Of a DNA stretch of 64,000 bases, positions 14,101 to 22,062 are shown one piece after another. A model generated the notes under the pieces. It saw nothing but the letters and a program-made list of their open reading frames with translations. It ran no database searches and was not told where the DNA came from. Every line of letters begins with the position of its first letter. The first letter of the stretch is position 1. Made by a program: the position numbers and the translations under genes. The DNA is from Membranipora membranacea (taxonomy: Eukaryota; Bryozoa; Gymnolaemata; Cheilostomatida; Membraniporidae), in NCBI GenBank assembly GCA_914767715.1, contig OU612069.1, forward strand, positions 12,893,387-12,957,386, written 5' to 3'.

Positions 14101-15785
14101 TGGTATAGCCACATTATATGAATATCACAAATACACAACACAAAGTCTGACTGAATAATACAAATAATGTAATCCTATGAATAGAACAAGAGCTCTTTTG
14201 TGTTTGGTGTGAATAAGTCCTAATATTTCAATAAGCGCCTAATTATTTGATCTTTAGAATATGTCAGGACAGGAAAAATACAGCCAATGGTTTATTACTG
14301 GTATGTGTAAATGCTTTTAGGCAGCAATTCATATGCGAGAAAATGTTTGATGGAAAAGTCACAGTCCTTGACTACATGTGTATGTATGTGTGCATATAGA
14401 ACAAGTTTGATCCGATTGCCTGCATTCCTGTTTCTCCATTCCACTGCCTGCGGCGTGACCAGTGGATCGGGAGCGGCTCAGAATGCAGGCAATTGAACCA
14501 AACTTGGTCTAGTGTGCATACTACAGGCAGGCAGATGAAGGAACAAAACTGTCTAGCGAGGCAGAGCTAAGGCTAGGGTTATTAGTCCCAATTTTCACTG
14601 ATATGTTTCATGTTATACCTGATGAAACGCACCAAATTGATCTAATGACAGACTTTTTGTCGAGTAGATGTAGATAGTACACGTTGATAGATCTCATTGC
14701 TCCAGGCATTGCTTACATGATAGACACATTGTTGATATAAAGAATGTTGAAATGTGGGAGACAGCTTTTCATCTAAAAACTAGAATGCACCCTAGAAGTG
14801 TAAATCCAGAAAAGACCTCCTGAACTGAGGGTGTAGTAAGCTGCCAAAGCTGTGAAACTGGCACTTATCAGCCATTGGCAGTCACACATTTATCTTAGCT
14901 AATAGGCCGAGAAGCGATCCAAGAATATATATATATCAGTGGGTGGGAGAAAGCTTCCGTGTAAAGTTCATATAGTTTGGCCTCAAACTAACTCACCATT
15001 ACTAGTCTTTGTTAGTTTTCTGCCTCCACTTGTTGGTTTCGAAGGGCGACTTGGAGCACCGAGGTTCGTTAGAGCTGGTTTCATATTAATCTCCATCGGT
15101 ATGTCGACTCCAAAGTTAGGCATAAAGTTTGCTCCTGGGAATCCGGCATTCGGCAGAGACATGGAAGCCTGTGGGAAGAATGAGAGCAAATGTGATATTC
15201 TATCACAAACCAAAGACAAAGACAAATACATAACAATACCCTAATCCTGCATTTCTAATAGCTAAAATATATTTCATAATAAATGATTTTTTACATCATG
15301 TCAAATTAAAATGAGGAGGCAGAGATAATGATCATCTAGACTATGCCCCCTCACTTAAATTTGGCTTCAGGCAGGCAGGGTGGCGTAGTGGTTAGGATTC
15401 GGGCTTCTCAATCTGAGAGTTGCAGGTTCGAATCCCGGTCACTACCCATTCTGCTAAAGGAGGTGAGCTCCCTGAGCAATAGCCTAGCTTGCCCACTCCT
15501 ACCTTGTACAGGAGTGCGCTAAATAGATGTGATGTATCTTATGTAAGCATATTCTCATTTGCCCGAAAAGGGCCTTGAATAGCAAATAAAGTTGATATTA
15601 TATTATTACTATTCCGACGTATCACTTTTATTGTAACGAGACATTCAAAGGTTTTAGAGTATCTTTGAATTAACAGCTCAGTAAATATAACAATGGTAGC
15701 TGGTCCATCCGTCTCCATTTCTTACCCTGCCAGAAGCTCCCCCGGATTTCTTGGAGGGTGCCGTGATTTTCCTTGGTGGTGGCAT
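413..15785 (-). CDS. NWD1/NWD2-like NACHT (STAND) NTPase, 5' 18 coding exons; 3' end outside window
   Basis: Exons in transcription order: 15726-15785, 14997-15168, 12619-12790, 11671-11767, 11200-11314, 10628-10727, 9835-9937, 9192-9362, 8208-8385, 7436-7556, 6809-6986, 5943-6153, 4986-5195, 4072-4195, 2834-2963, 1648-1800, 1146-1310, 413-507. They join in one open frame of 851 codons plus two bases. Start is the ATG at 15785, with A at -3. Residues 1-195 are low-complexity, basic and Pro/Ser/Gly-rich. At about residue 196 comes NVRVFLSSTFSDMKAER, then FVDMRWGV, GQRYGSVV and WYRRDENNIPPVYVLQ, the N-terminal block of NWD proteins (DUF4062-like). Walker A GGASGGGKT is near residue 625 and Walker B CVIVLDGLEHL near 717, so this is a NACHT-type ATPase. 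The family's C-terminal WD40 repeats would lie left of position 1. NPHP3 and TEP1 share the SSTF/DxRWG block, but the DENxxPPxYVLQ motif favours NWD. Role in this animal unknown; vertebrate NWD proteins are cytoplasmic STAND proteins. Confidence 0.85.
639..676 (+). repeat. Short 6-bp tandem repeat (gacctg)
   Basis: About six hexamers gacctg with one acatgg variant. Confidence 0.8.
730..1035 (+). repeat. Degenerate minisatellite of tgacatcac-type units
   Basis: About eight to nine imperfect units of about 30-36 bases containing gatatgacatcaccatta and tgtgtactaatatgacatca. Units drift by indels. Intron between exons 17 and 18 of the NWD-like gene. Confidence 0.75.
2245..2500 (-). mobile_element. 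tRNA-derived SINE-like element with A-rich end
   Basis: On the minus strand there is a tRNA-like head (B box GGGTTCGAATCCC preceded by GTTGGAGGTCCT), then a GC-richer body including CCCAGGTGTGCTCCGACC and GAATACGGTGGCCGCGCCC, ending at a poly-T/poly-A tract near 2250. It differs from the other SINE heads here. It lies in the intron between exons 15 and 16 of the NWD-like gene. Confidence 0.6.
2591..2790. mobile_element. Inverted-repeat element, family B, copy 1
   Basis: Shares with 9460-9643 and 42340-42533 an opening acatgtgtgtctct-like end, a middle cccctaatt, attccttctcatggtact, and a closing block with aattcactctctatc and agagataaacatgcaatagc. The two ends are partly complementary (tgtctct / agagata). 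Intron of the NWD-like gene. Confidence 0.6.
5711..5818. mobile_element. Palindromic MITE, family A, copy 1
   Basis: The ends are inverted: agtttgaaccaattcgcctgc on the left mirrors gcaggcaaatgggacaaactt on the right, and gttgctcccctttcac mirrors the gggagcaac block on the right. The whole element folds into one imperfect hairpin of about 108 bases around ggcgtgacc. Intron of the NWD-like gene. Confidence 0.75.
6455..6693 (-). mobile_element. tRNA-derived SINE, family S, copy 2
   Basis: On the minus strand it shows GGTTCGAATCCCAGTCACTAC, then the shared body with TTGCCCACTCCTACCTTGTA and GGTGCACC. The tail is more diverged than in the copy at 15368-15603. It lies in the intron between exons 11 and 12 of the NWD-like gene. 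Confidence 0.7.
7087..7266 (+). repeat. 17-bp minisatellite, about 10.5 units
   Basis: Unit ttcaggtgaagttatac, with only a t/c alternation at the second base of some units and one a for t change. No spacers and no variable unit, so it is a simple tandem repeat. Intron between exons 10 and 11 of the NWD-like gene. Confidence 0.95.
7841..8160. mobile_element. Dispersed repeat, family C, copy 1
   Basis: It aligns with 36296-36601 over the whole length: aagctatagt at the start, cacatgacaattagca, aagacttttcccaactt, gcggttgagaaaagttgaga, attttaaaagg-type block and an ending atgataccaaatatggggag. The start gtagcgcctt and the other copy's end aaggcgctac are complementary, so the family had terminal inverted repeats. 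Intron of the NWD-like gene. Confidence 0.7.
9192..11314 (-). CDS. NWD-like gene, exons 5-8: DUF4062-like N-terminal domain
   Basis: Exons 11200-11314, 10628-10727, 9835-9937 and 9192-9362 encode about 163 residues. The order of motifs matches NWD proteins: RVFLSSTFSDM, a Trp/Tyr/Pro helix, FVDMRWGVLDFATDHH, IIGQRYGSVV, and the end WYRRDENNIPPVYVLQ. The next exon starts TISSLLPDY, again as in the family. All borders are GT-AG and the frame is unbroken. Confidence 0.85.
9460..9643. mobile_element. Inverted-repeat element, family B, copy 2
   Basis: acatgtatctctgatc at the left pairs with gatcagtgtg and cagagatataaaagcaat at the right. The blocks taccagcccctaattagtaa and aattcactctctatcaatca match the copy at 2591-2790. 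Intron of the NWD-like gene. Confidence 0.65.
10519..10612. mobile_element. Palindromic MITE, family A, copy 3 (diverged)
   Basis: Shorter and more diverged: tttaccttcatttagagttg, a ctccccctctactggtcaag block, and gtgtaggtagatggatcaaa at the right. Intron of the NWD-like gene. Confidence 0.6.
11315..15785 (-). CDS. NWD-like gene, exons 1-4: low-complexity Pro-rich N-terminal extension
   Basis: Four small exons (15726-15785, 14997-15168, 12619-12790, 11671-11767) encode about 167 residues. They are dominated by Pro, Ser, Gly, Ala and Lys, with runs such as MPPPRKITAPSKKSG and KAGIPPPPSHGKRSVSK. No folded domain or transmembrane segment is visible, so it looks like a disordered basic tail. Splice phases agree across all four exons (phases 0, 1, 2, 0 at their ends). 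The introns carry a tRNA-derived SINE (15368-15603), a MITE (14398-14512) and otherwise unremarkable AT-rich sequence. An additional upstream non-coding exon is possible and cannot be judged here. Confidence 0.75.
12791..14996. other. Long intron 2 of the NWD-like gene
   Basis: About 2.2 kb without recognised exons; it holds the family-A MITE at 14398-14512. Small open frames at 12909-13133, 13286-13495 and 13967-14158 show no family match. Confidence 0.6.
14398..14512. mobile_element. Palindromic MITE, family A, copy 2
   Basis: Same element as 5711-5818: acaagtttgatccgattgcc at the left, gcggcgtgaccagtgga centre, aatgcaggcaattgaaccaa at the right. Intron of the NWD-like gene. Confidence 0.75.
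15368..15603 (+). mobile_element. tRNA-derived SINE, family S, copy 1
   Basis: The head has RNA polymerase III boxes (A box GTGGCGTAGTGGTTAGGATT, B box GGTTCGAATCCC). The body contains gctagcttgcccactcct-like and ccttgtacaggagtgcgct blocks, and the tail is gccttgaatagcaaataaag followed by short TTA repeats. It lies just upstream of exon 2 of the NWD-like gene in the opposite orientation. Two further copies (6455-6693 and 21880-22062) define the family. Confidence 0.75.
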
Positions 15786-17187
15786 TGTGTGTCCGTTATC
15801 TTGTGGCGAAGGCTCTCTGTTCAATTTTACCAATCAACACCATACATTTACATGACAACAAGAACTTAGTTGTAGAGTTAAGCAGATTTAGCATGGAAGC
15901 AAATTGTGTGCCACCAACCTGAAATAGTAGAGATTACACAATCAATAAGAGTAGATCATGGTAACTAGCATAATTGATATCTATAATGGGCATAGCAGTG
16001 ACAGGAGAGGGCTGGGTTTGCCTGTTTGCTTTTATCTGATTGATTGATATTCGCATCACTGAACCATAGAGTTATGTCTTATTTAGCTGTGCGAATTAGC
16101 CCCCTTCTTCACCATTAGCCTCAAGAACTGCTTATTTGGATGGCAGAAGATGATAGTTGTATGTGTGAGTGAAAGGATTAACTGATAAAGAGGCTATGAT
16201 GGAAAGACAGGCCTCATATGTGAGACAAAAGTGGAATGGAATGCCGGCAGGCAGGCAATGCAGGCAGTGTAGGCTACATGGCTGAAAGGCACTTAAATGC
16301 TTGGAGTGGGCCTTAGTAGCCAGCCCAATGATCTATAGTTTTGGTAGTTCAAAATAGAGTACTCCTGCTGTAACTTATATTGATAAGCATTGATTGTGTC
16401 AAGTAGTATTTTACTAAACAAGAGCTAGCTTGTTAGTGAGTTTGAATTGTCAACAAGTAATAAATACTATAATTGTTATGCAGGGCTCAATGGGCTTGCA
16501 TTTTTTGCTAGCCTGTATTTAGCCACCCAGTGGTTCTGGATGGCTGACACTGAACTGCTCTTGCCACATATATATATATATATATATAATTCATACAATA
16601 ATCAACATATAATATGTTGATTATTGTATAATTTTGTTGTTGTAAAAAATGCCATATATTGCCATGTCATGTATGCAGTTGTGTTCAAGATAATGGTGGA
16701 ATTAAATGTAGCTAAGTCACTCCTGGTCTCAAAAAGTTAACAGGGGTCTACAGAGTTTTCAAACTCACCGGATATTTCTAAATGTCATAGCACTTCCATT
16801 CAGGCAACTTTCATAAAAGCATGTTTGCATCAACAAGTTACTTCGACAGCAAATTTTTCATCACACGGTATTTCCAAGTACCTCCAAACCGGATGTTTAC
16901 ACTAGAGATGTAGTGAGCCAACTTGATTTCTAACAGTTATGCTTTGATGTCTAAAGATTAATCCGAACTCGTAGAGATAAATCAACCGAAAGGACAACTC
17001 TTAAAATATTATAATTTTATAGAAGTTTTTTAATTTGAGAGGCCTTGGTAGCTGTGTACTTAGTTTACATGAGTGGACAACTCGAAAAGTATAATAATAA
17101 AAATAATTTTATCAAATCATCATCCATCAGATAAAGGAGTTAGAGACACCTTGATCAAATAAACAGTGAGCATTGAGGCAATGCCAA

Positions 17188-17217
17188 CAGGGAGGGTGGA
17201 TGGTCCCACCCTCCCTG
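17188..17217. repeat. GC-rich hairpin, 12-bp stem
   Basis: cagggagggtgg and ccaccctccctg flank a six-base loop. Intergenic between the D8C gene and the NWD-like gene; no gene end was linked to it. Confidence 0.8.
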
Positions 17218-17416
17218 ATAGTGATGCCAAGAATGTGTGTTGATAGAACACCGCAAACTCCCACTCGCAGCCATTAGAGCACATAGTCTAAGTTTTCCCT
17301 AGCCGGAGTTTGTCTAGCTGAACAGGCCAGCTAAATTTTGTGACCTAAAACAATACGATGTGTATATGATCAGCACAGTGGCGTATATTATCACTCACGG
17401 CCCATGGATTTCCTTG

Positions 17417-17505
17417 AGTGGCTGAATAGCTCAGTGTGTAGAGCGTTCGCCTTAAAATCATTGTTAATAAAATTGTTGTGGGTTCGAATCCCATTGAGGT
17501 CAGTT
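17417..17505 (+). mobile_element. tRNA-like promoter fragment (SINE head)
   Basis: It has A box TAGCTCAGTGTGTAGAGCG and B box GGGTTCGAATCCC, but the acceptor and anticodon stems do not pair and the part between the boxes is AT-rich and too long. It is therefore not a functional tRNA. Sequence continues into a GC-rich hairpin region at 17659-17733 that may belong to the same repeat. Confidence 0.55.
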
Positions 17506-17658
17506 TTCTTTCAAATGGGTGCTTTATAACTGGAGCATTTTTACCGTAATCTTCTACTGCTATTGAGTTGTTTTCTGAAAGTACCCAACAGCTCAGTGAG
17601 CTATTGAAATACCTCTCTGCTTGCACTATTTTGCTACCGATATGCAAAAATTTCCGTG

Positions 17659-17733
17659 GTGGGAGGGCGCTTAAGCGCCCCTCCCACACCCTCCCCGCCA
17701 CGCCTAAAGCGTGTGGATCGGGCTGCGCCCGAT
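17659..17733. repeat. Two adjacent GC-rich hairpins
   Basis: gtgggagggcgctt pairs with aagcgcccctcccac (one bulged base), and atcgggctgcgcccgat follows at 17716-17733. The GC content stands out from the AT-rich surroundings. Possibly the body of the SINE-like repeat starting at 17417. Confidence 0.7.
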
Positions 17734-18531
17734 TATTATGCTCATCTCTGAAAAGTCAGTGAGTGAAATTTTTTAGAATATACGCCCCTGGATCAGCATG
17801 AGAGGTTCTTTCCTCAAGTGATTAATACCAATCATGATACCCAAAATTAATGAACATTTAAGCCATCGATAGACAACTATACATCAATACAACTTCAGTC
17901 AGACTATGAATTTCTCTGCTGTTTTTTGAGTTACTTCACTATATTTTTGGGCCAAACTATCATCGTCTAACCGCTGTTGTTAAAAAGGACCTTTGTAGCC
18001 GCAAAGTTATACACAGATGGAGCTATTCTGCCAAAAAAGCTTTCTAGAAGCTTGTTGTAACAGTATATTAGATGAATGTTCCTTGACATTTATCAATTTG
18101 TGTTCAAATTAAACCATGGGTTATTATGTTGCATACAACTAGGGCCGCCTTCCCATAACACCTTGTAATGCAAATATCCGCCCGCCCAATCTCAACCTCC
18201 TCGATCGAGAGTCATGATCGTTAATCGTGAGGGAATGACTTTGCCTTACCTCCGTTATTGCATGACCACGCCCGTAGTTCTAGGGTATCGCTCTGCCTTC
18301 CCTAGAATGCTGAATAGAGTGGCCTAAAAGGCTGCAATTGAATATTTCATGTCAGAATTAGCTTATTTGGGACTTCCAATTTCTTTATATATTACTATAT
18401 CAACAAAACGCATTTGAGGCTAGGGACTATGGACTAGGGACTCAGGAGGAGCTTACAATAACCAAACTGCCTAAAAGATTTACGCCTCCCCCTGCTTTTT
18501 TTCCTAAGCTACGACCCTGATAACTAATATG

Positions 18532-18582
18532 TAATATATATATATATATATAAATATATATATGTGTATATATATATATCAT
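18532..18582 (+). repeat. TA-rich microsatellite
   Basis: Alternating ta with a few g/c breaks. Similar short (ta)n tracts occur at 3135-3155, 16566-16588, 45404-45418 and 45490-45512; poly-G tracts occur at 3004-3017 and 48310-48321. Confidence 0.9.
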
Positions 18583-19373
18583 TATGACTTTATGGAAATT
18601 AGAATAGAGAGAGCACAGATTTATGATATTGAGTTGATTTACTTGCCCATAATGAAGGATCGTGGGACAGTCATGTAGTTGTGAACACTAATCACTCTTA
18701 AAATGTGAAAAACTCATGACCTGTTGTCAGCAGCAGTTTTGAAAGCATCTCTCTGAATAACAAGCAACCCACTACTTCCCGGAACCGAACAAGCTCCTTC
18801 AATATAATCTCCACATTATCTTAAGGAGATTCCGAGCTGCAATAACTCTGCCTTACCTTGTACATCAACAAATATATGCACCATCATAATGTCTATCTCA
18901 TAACACTAATTTAAATTAAAACAATTAATTGTTTAATTAATAGAGAACGATAATAATAAGTTTCTGGTTCTCATAAGCTTGAGCTGTTGGAGTTGCCATA
19001 AAAACGTCCCTGATATCATAACTAACCACATTATATGCTAAATATGCCCAAATGCAATACGAAATTGATAATAATTAGTGTTTTTGAGTTTTCATCTTTG
19101 TGTCGACATATTTTCTACGGTGTTTTTTGCGTAGCTTCTTTAATACTAGATATTTTATTTTCAATGAAAAGATCAAATAAAAACAGTAGTGTCTGTTTCA
19201 AAAAGTGGCTTTTGATGTTGTGTAATGCAAAATCTTCTTGTTGTTAACTGAAAAATTTCATGAAGCATAAAACGAAGTTTATAAGTAGATCCCATCACAA
19301 TAAGTAAATTGGTAAAATTTCTTTTCAGAAACAAAAAGCATGAGTGAAGAGCTCTCCATCTTATTTATCGGAT

Positions 19374-20285
19374 TTAGTTCATACCACAGAAACCAAGATA
19401 ACAGGTTTCAGTGCCCTCATATCTATACACAAAATCATTTGAAGCAAAAGAACATCTCATCACACTAACACTCTCAGGGAACTGCTTACATCCTGATGAC
19501 CACGATCCGTAGGCAGTGATTGCTTTCACTACTCCTACGTCTTCTGGCATAGTTTCATCACTCCATATTCCTGCACTAGTTCCACAGCTGTATGGAGGAG
19601 GGCAGGTGTTCAGTAAACGACTTCCTGCTGCTCCGGTGAACCGGAACCAAGGTCTACCGGCATTCTTCATGTCTCGTGTGTCACAGTTTCTATAGAAACT
19701 GTGACACACGTGGTCCATTCTCCATGCCTCAGTGAGGTTGACAGCGTTCAAACATTCCGTCGACATGTTACCGATGGTGGTTGTCGGAAGATTGGTGGTT
19801 GTTGGAAGATCGGTGGTTGTCGGAAGATTGGTGGCTGTTGGGAGATTGGTAGTTGTTGGGAGATTGGTAGTTGGAAGATTGGTGGTTGTTGGGAGATTGG
19901 TAGTTGTTGGGAGATTGGTAGTTGTTGGGAGATTGGTAGTTGGAAGATTGGTGGTTGTTGGGAGATTGGTAGTTGGAAGAATGGTGGTTGGTGTTTTTGG
20001 GATTTTATTTTTTCTACACTTGATAAGCATTGCAATCAACTTCTGATGGAGCTCTTCTTCAACTTCTAGACGCAGGCTATCTTCTGATGTCACCTGTAGC
20101 GATCTTCCATTCATGACTCTTTCTGGGTCAGGACAATTTTCATTGATCAGCTTGTCATGGAGAATCCTGTTACGTTCCTTGAGCCTCTCTAATTCCCTGT
20201 AACTGTCAGCATCATACAGGCCGCAGTTTATGGCAGATACCAAGACAAGCAGTGCCAAAGAAAGCAGTGTAGTTCTTCTGCACAT
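19374..20285 (-). CDS. Secreted single-exon protein: signal peptide, helical head, Thr/Pro/Asn repeat stalk, D8C domain
   Basis: An intact 303-residue reading frame. Residues 1-21 form a signal peptide (hydrophobic LLSLALLVLVSA). Residues 23-92 are charged and helical with Cys51 and Cys90. Residues 98-170 are about ten TTNLPTT repeats, a likely O-glycosylated mucin-like stalk. Residues 177-303 are a D8C domain as in uromodulin, GP2 and OIT3: CHSFYRNC, WFRFTGAAGSRL, CPPPYSCGT, a Trp-Ser pair and VMRCS, with nine cysteines. N-glycosylation sequons lie at N173 and N183. There is no zona pellucida domain, EGF, GPI signal or transmembrane segment after the D8C, unlike the vertebrate relatives, so it should be a free secreted glycoprotein. 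AATAAA on the minus strand at 19159-19154 is a possible poly(A) signal. The exact function is unknown. Confidence 0.85.
   Translation of the reverse strand: MCRRTTLLSLALLVLVSAINCGLYDADSYRELERLKERNRILHDKLINENCPDPERVMNGRSLQVTSEDSLRLEVEEELHQKLIAMLIKCRKNKIPKTPTTILPTTNLPTTTNLPTTNLPTTTNLPTTTNLPTTTNLPTTNLPTTTNLPTATNLPTTTDLPTTTNLPTTTIGNMSTECLNAVNLTEAWRMDHVCHSFYRNCDTRDMKNAGRPWFRFTGAAGSRLLNTCPPPYSCGTSAGIWSDETMPEDVGVVKAITAYGSWSSGCKQFPESVSVMRCSFASNDFVYRYEGTETCYLGFCGMN
19675..19710. repeat. Perfect 36-bp palindrome inside the D8C reading frame
   Basis: The left 18 bases cgtgtgtcacagtttcta are the exact complement of the right 18, with no spacer. It covers codons for residues 192-204 (HVCHSFYRNCDT), including two D8C cysteines. 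Confidence 0.95.
19776..19994 (-). repeat. Coding minisatellite of the D8C-protein stalk
   Basis: Tandem 18- and 21-bp units encode TNLPTT and TTNLPTT about ten times. Units differ by single bases and by gain or loss of one Thr codon. The plus strand stays open in other frames only because of the repeat; those readings are not genes. Length variation between alleles or close paralogues is expected. Confidence 0.85.
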
Positions 20286-21054
20286 TGTTCTTCAATATAA
20301 GAAAGAAATAAATAAAAAGTTTGCAGTTTGTGATTCTTCTGAAAATAAATAAATAAAAACTCTGCTTGTAGATTGACTGAGAGATACACTACTCACTGCA
20401 CCAAAAAGTGGTTCGAATGACCCATTTATCTTTTACCTTTGGTAGCTAACTATTTTCAAACTCATTTCAAATCAAACAAACCTGAGTTGTTTAGTAGCAC
20501 ATGTGGTGATTAATTGAACCCAGAGTTAACTATAAATAAATCCTAATAAAGGGTTGGTTTTGATTGCTCGCAAAATTCATTCACACACAACTTTCAGGTT
20601 TTCATTCCCGACATTCACTTCAGTTATGACAGTTAATTTTTCTGTTTTCTGCTGATCCTCTTAACTCGTGATCAGAGAATAACACAAGCCTGCAATTTTC
20701 ATAAGCGACCTACCTCTATGAAGAAAGTTCCGGAAAATTTTTTTTAGAATATTGCTGAGAGTGCACTGTGTGATCTCTGTTCTCTCGTAGCTTTGTGTGC
20801 TATATGGTAGAAAATGACAGATTTCTTCATTTTATAATACTGCTACCACTGATTGCCAAGGATCCATCTTTAGAGTCTGTTGTTAAATTAATGAGAACCC
20901 CCCCCCCAAAAATTGTTACACAAAGATGGAAAATTGGGCTTCCTTGATATTGATTTATTATATATCAGCTCTCCAGTTGCTTGTAAACATAAAATATCGA
21001 CTGCACGTATCACACCTAGCCTCCCGCACTCTTTATTTTTGAGTGGTGTCAGCA

Positions 21055-21370
21055 GTCAGGAGTGGTCTGACGGTTAAAGCTATGGACCTGTGATCTTATG
21101 ATCCAGGTTCGATTTCCGACGCTGGCTGTCATTTCTGATTTGGCCCTGGCAAGCCATTCATCCTAGCCAGGTCTGTTCGGATCAGGACCATAAATACAAG
21201 AGGTCTACTGTGTGCTTGCATGCAGTATAAAGATCCCCCTCTACCTCTTCGAAGAAAGAGTAGCCGGCAACGGCGGGCAAGGGTATAGGGTACTATCCCA
21301 CACAAGCCACCTGGGCTTAAGGGGGCCCGTTAAATAGAGCGGTCAAATAAGACCTAGTGCATAGAAAGAA
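21055..21370 (+). mobile_element. tRNA-derived SINE-like element
   Basis: The head GTGGTCTGACGGTTAAAGC (A box) and CCAGGTTCGATTTCC (B box) are followed by a body rich in cct/agg blocks. The body contains ggtctgttcggatcaggacc, a CGGCAACGGCGGGCAA stretch and a tail near gcatagaaagaaaaagag. It is not the same family as the 15368 element. Intergenic. Confidence 0.6.
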
Positions 21371-21478
21371 AAAGAGAAGATGAAGATCAACTGTACACCC
21401 CAATTGTTCACCTCACCTCACCTATGCTCTGTCCTGTTCAGGTAGTGGGTGCCTGCCGGAGGCCAAGCTCAATTAGAC

Positions 21479-21533
21479 TATAATAAATATAATATGATAT
21501 AATATAATATAATATAATATAATATAATATAAT
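21479..21533 (+). repeat. Pentanucleotide microsatellite (aatat)n
   Basis: About ten units of aatat/taata. It sits in the intergenic stretch downstream of the SINE-like element at 21055-21370. Confidence 0.9.
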
Positions 21534-21879
21534 CCTGTTCTGAGCATGTTCTTCACTGAGGGAACTGTACACCCATATTTGCTTGGAATATTGGCGTCAA
21601 TCATTCGCAGTAAAAATTCACAATATTTTGTGTGGTATAGGATCATGCTGGGAGATTTAACTTTATTCCTTTTGTTTCAGCATTGGGTATAGTGGCAAGC
21701 AATCAATTCGAGTAGGTTGCAACTTAGGTTAATAAAATTCCAATATGATGAGAAACCCAAATGAGTTAATCAGGAGATACACTAGGGTCACTGTATGTGC
21801 GTTGAATTAATTGATTAAGGGACTTTGTGAAATCTCATTGCTAGGGAGCATTATGAAATTGTTATAATATGTATAATAT

Positions 21880-22062
21880 ATAATTTTTTGCTATTCAAGT
21901 AGGAATTCAGAATCTGCAAAAGGAAGATTAAGATTCATCACACCTATGTAGTGATCCTTGTACAAGGTATAGGGGTGGGGTTATCTATGAAGTGCTCACC
22001 AACATTAACAGCATGGGAAGTGATCGGGATTTAAACCTGCAACTATCAGAAAAACATAAGTT
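21880..22062 (-). mobile_element. tRNA-derived SINE, family S, decayed copy 3
   Basis: Weaker match: tttgctattcaag tail, ccttgtacaaggta, gtgctcacc and agtgatcgggatttaaacctgcaa in the same order and spacing as the other two copies. The B box is damaged (ggatttaaacctg). It lies in the intergenic stretch between the D8C gene and the SVEP1-like gene. Confidence 0.5.

Larger units (their letters stand above)
15786..19373. other. Intergenic stretch between D8C gene and NWD-like gene
   Basis: No coding exon recognised on either strand. It holds the SINE head at 17417-17505, GC-rich hairpins at 17188-17217 and 17659-17733, (ta)n tracts, and the possible poly(A) signal of the D8C gene at 19154-19159. 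The promoter of the NWD-like gene should lie here, but no convincing core element was seen. Confidence 0.6.

Noticed and set aside
15368-15445. A tRNA gene on the plus strand
   Set aside because: Only the A and B boxes fit; stems do not pair and the sequence continues into a SINE body shared by other copies.
413-15785. Assignment of the NACHT gene to NPHP3 or TEP1
   Set aside because: Those share the SSTF and DxRWG motifs, but the DENNIPPVYVLQ and SSLLPDY blocks fit NWD proteins, and neither TPR, TROVE nor coiled-coil parts precede the NACHT.
17417-17505. A tRNA-Lys-like gene
   Set aside because: The region between the boxes is too long and AT-rich and the acceptor stem does not pair.
19701-20069. 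Plus-strand open frames of 95-122 residues opposite the D8C gene
   Set aside because: They are mirror readings of the stalk minisatellite; the minus frame has signal peptide, cysteine pattern and D8C match.
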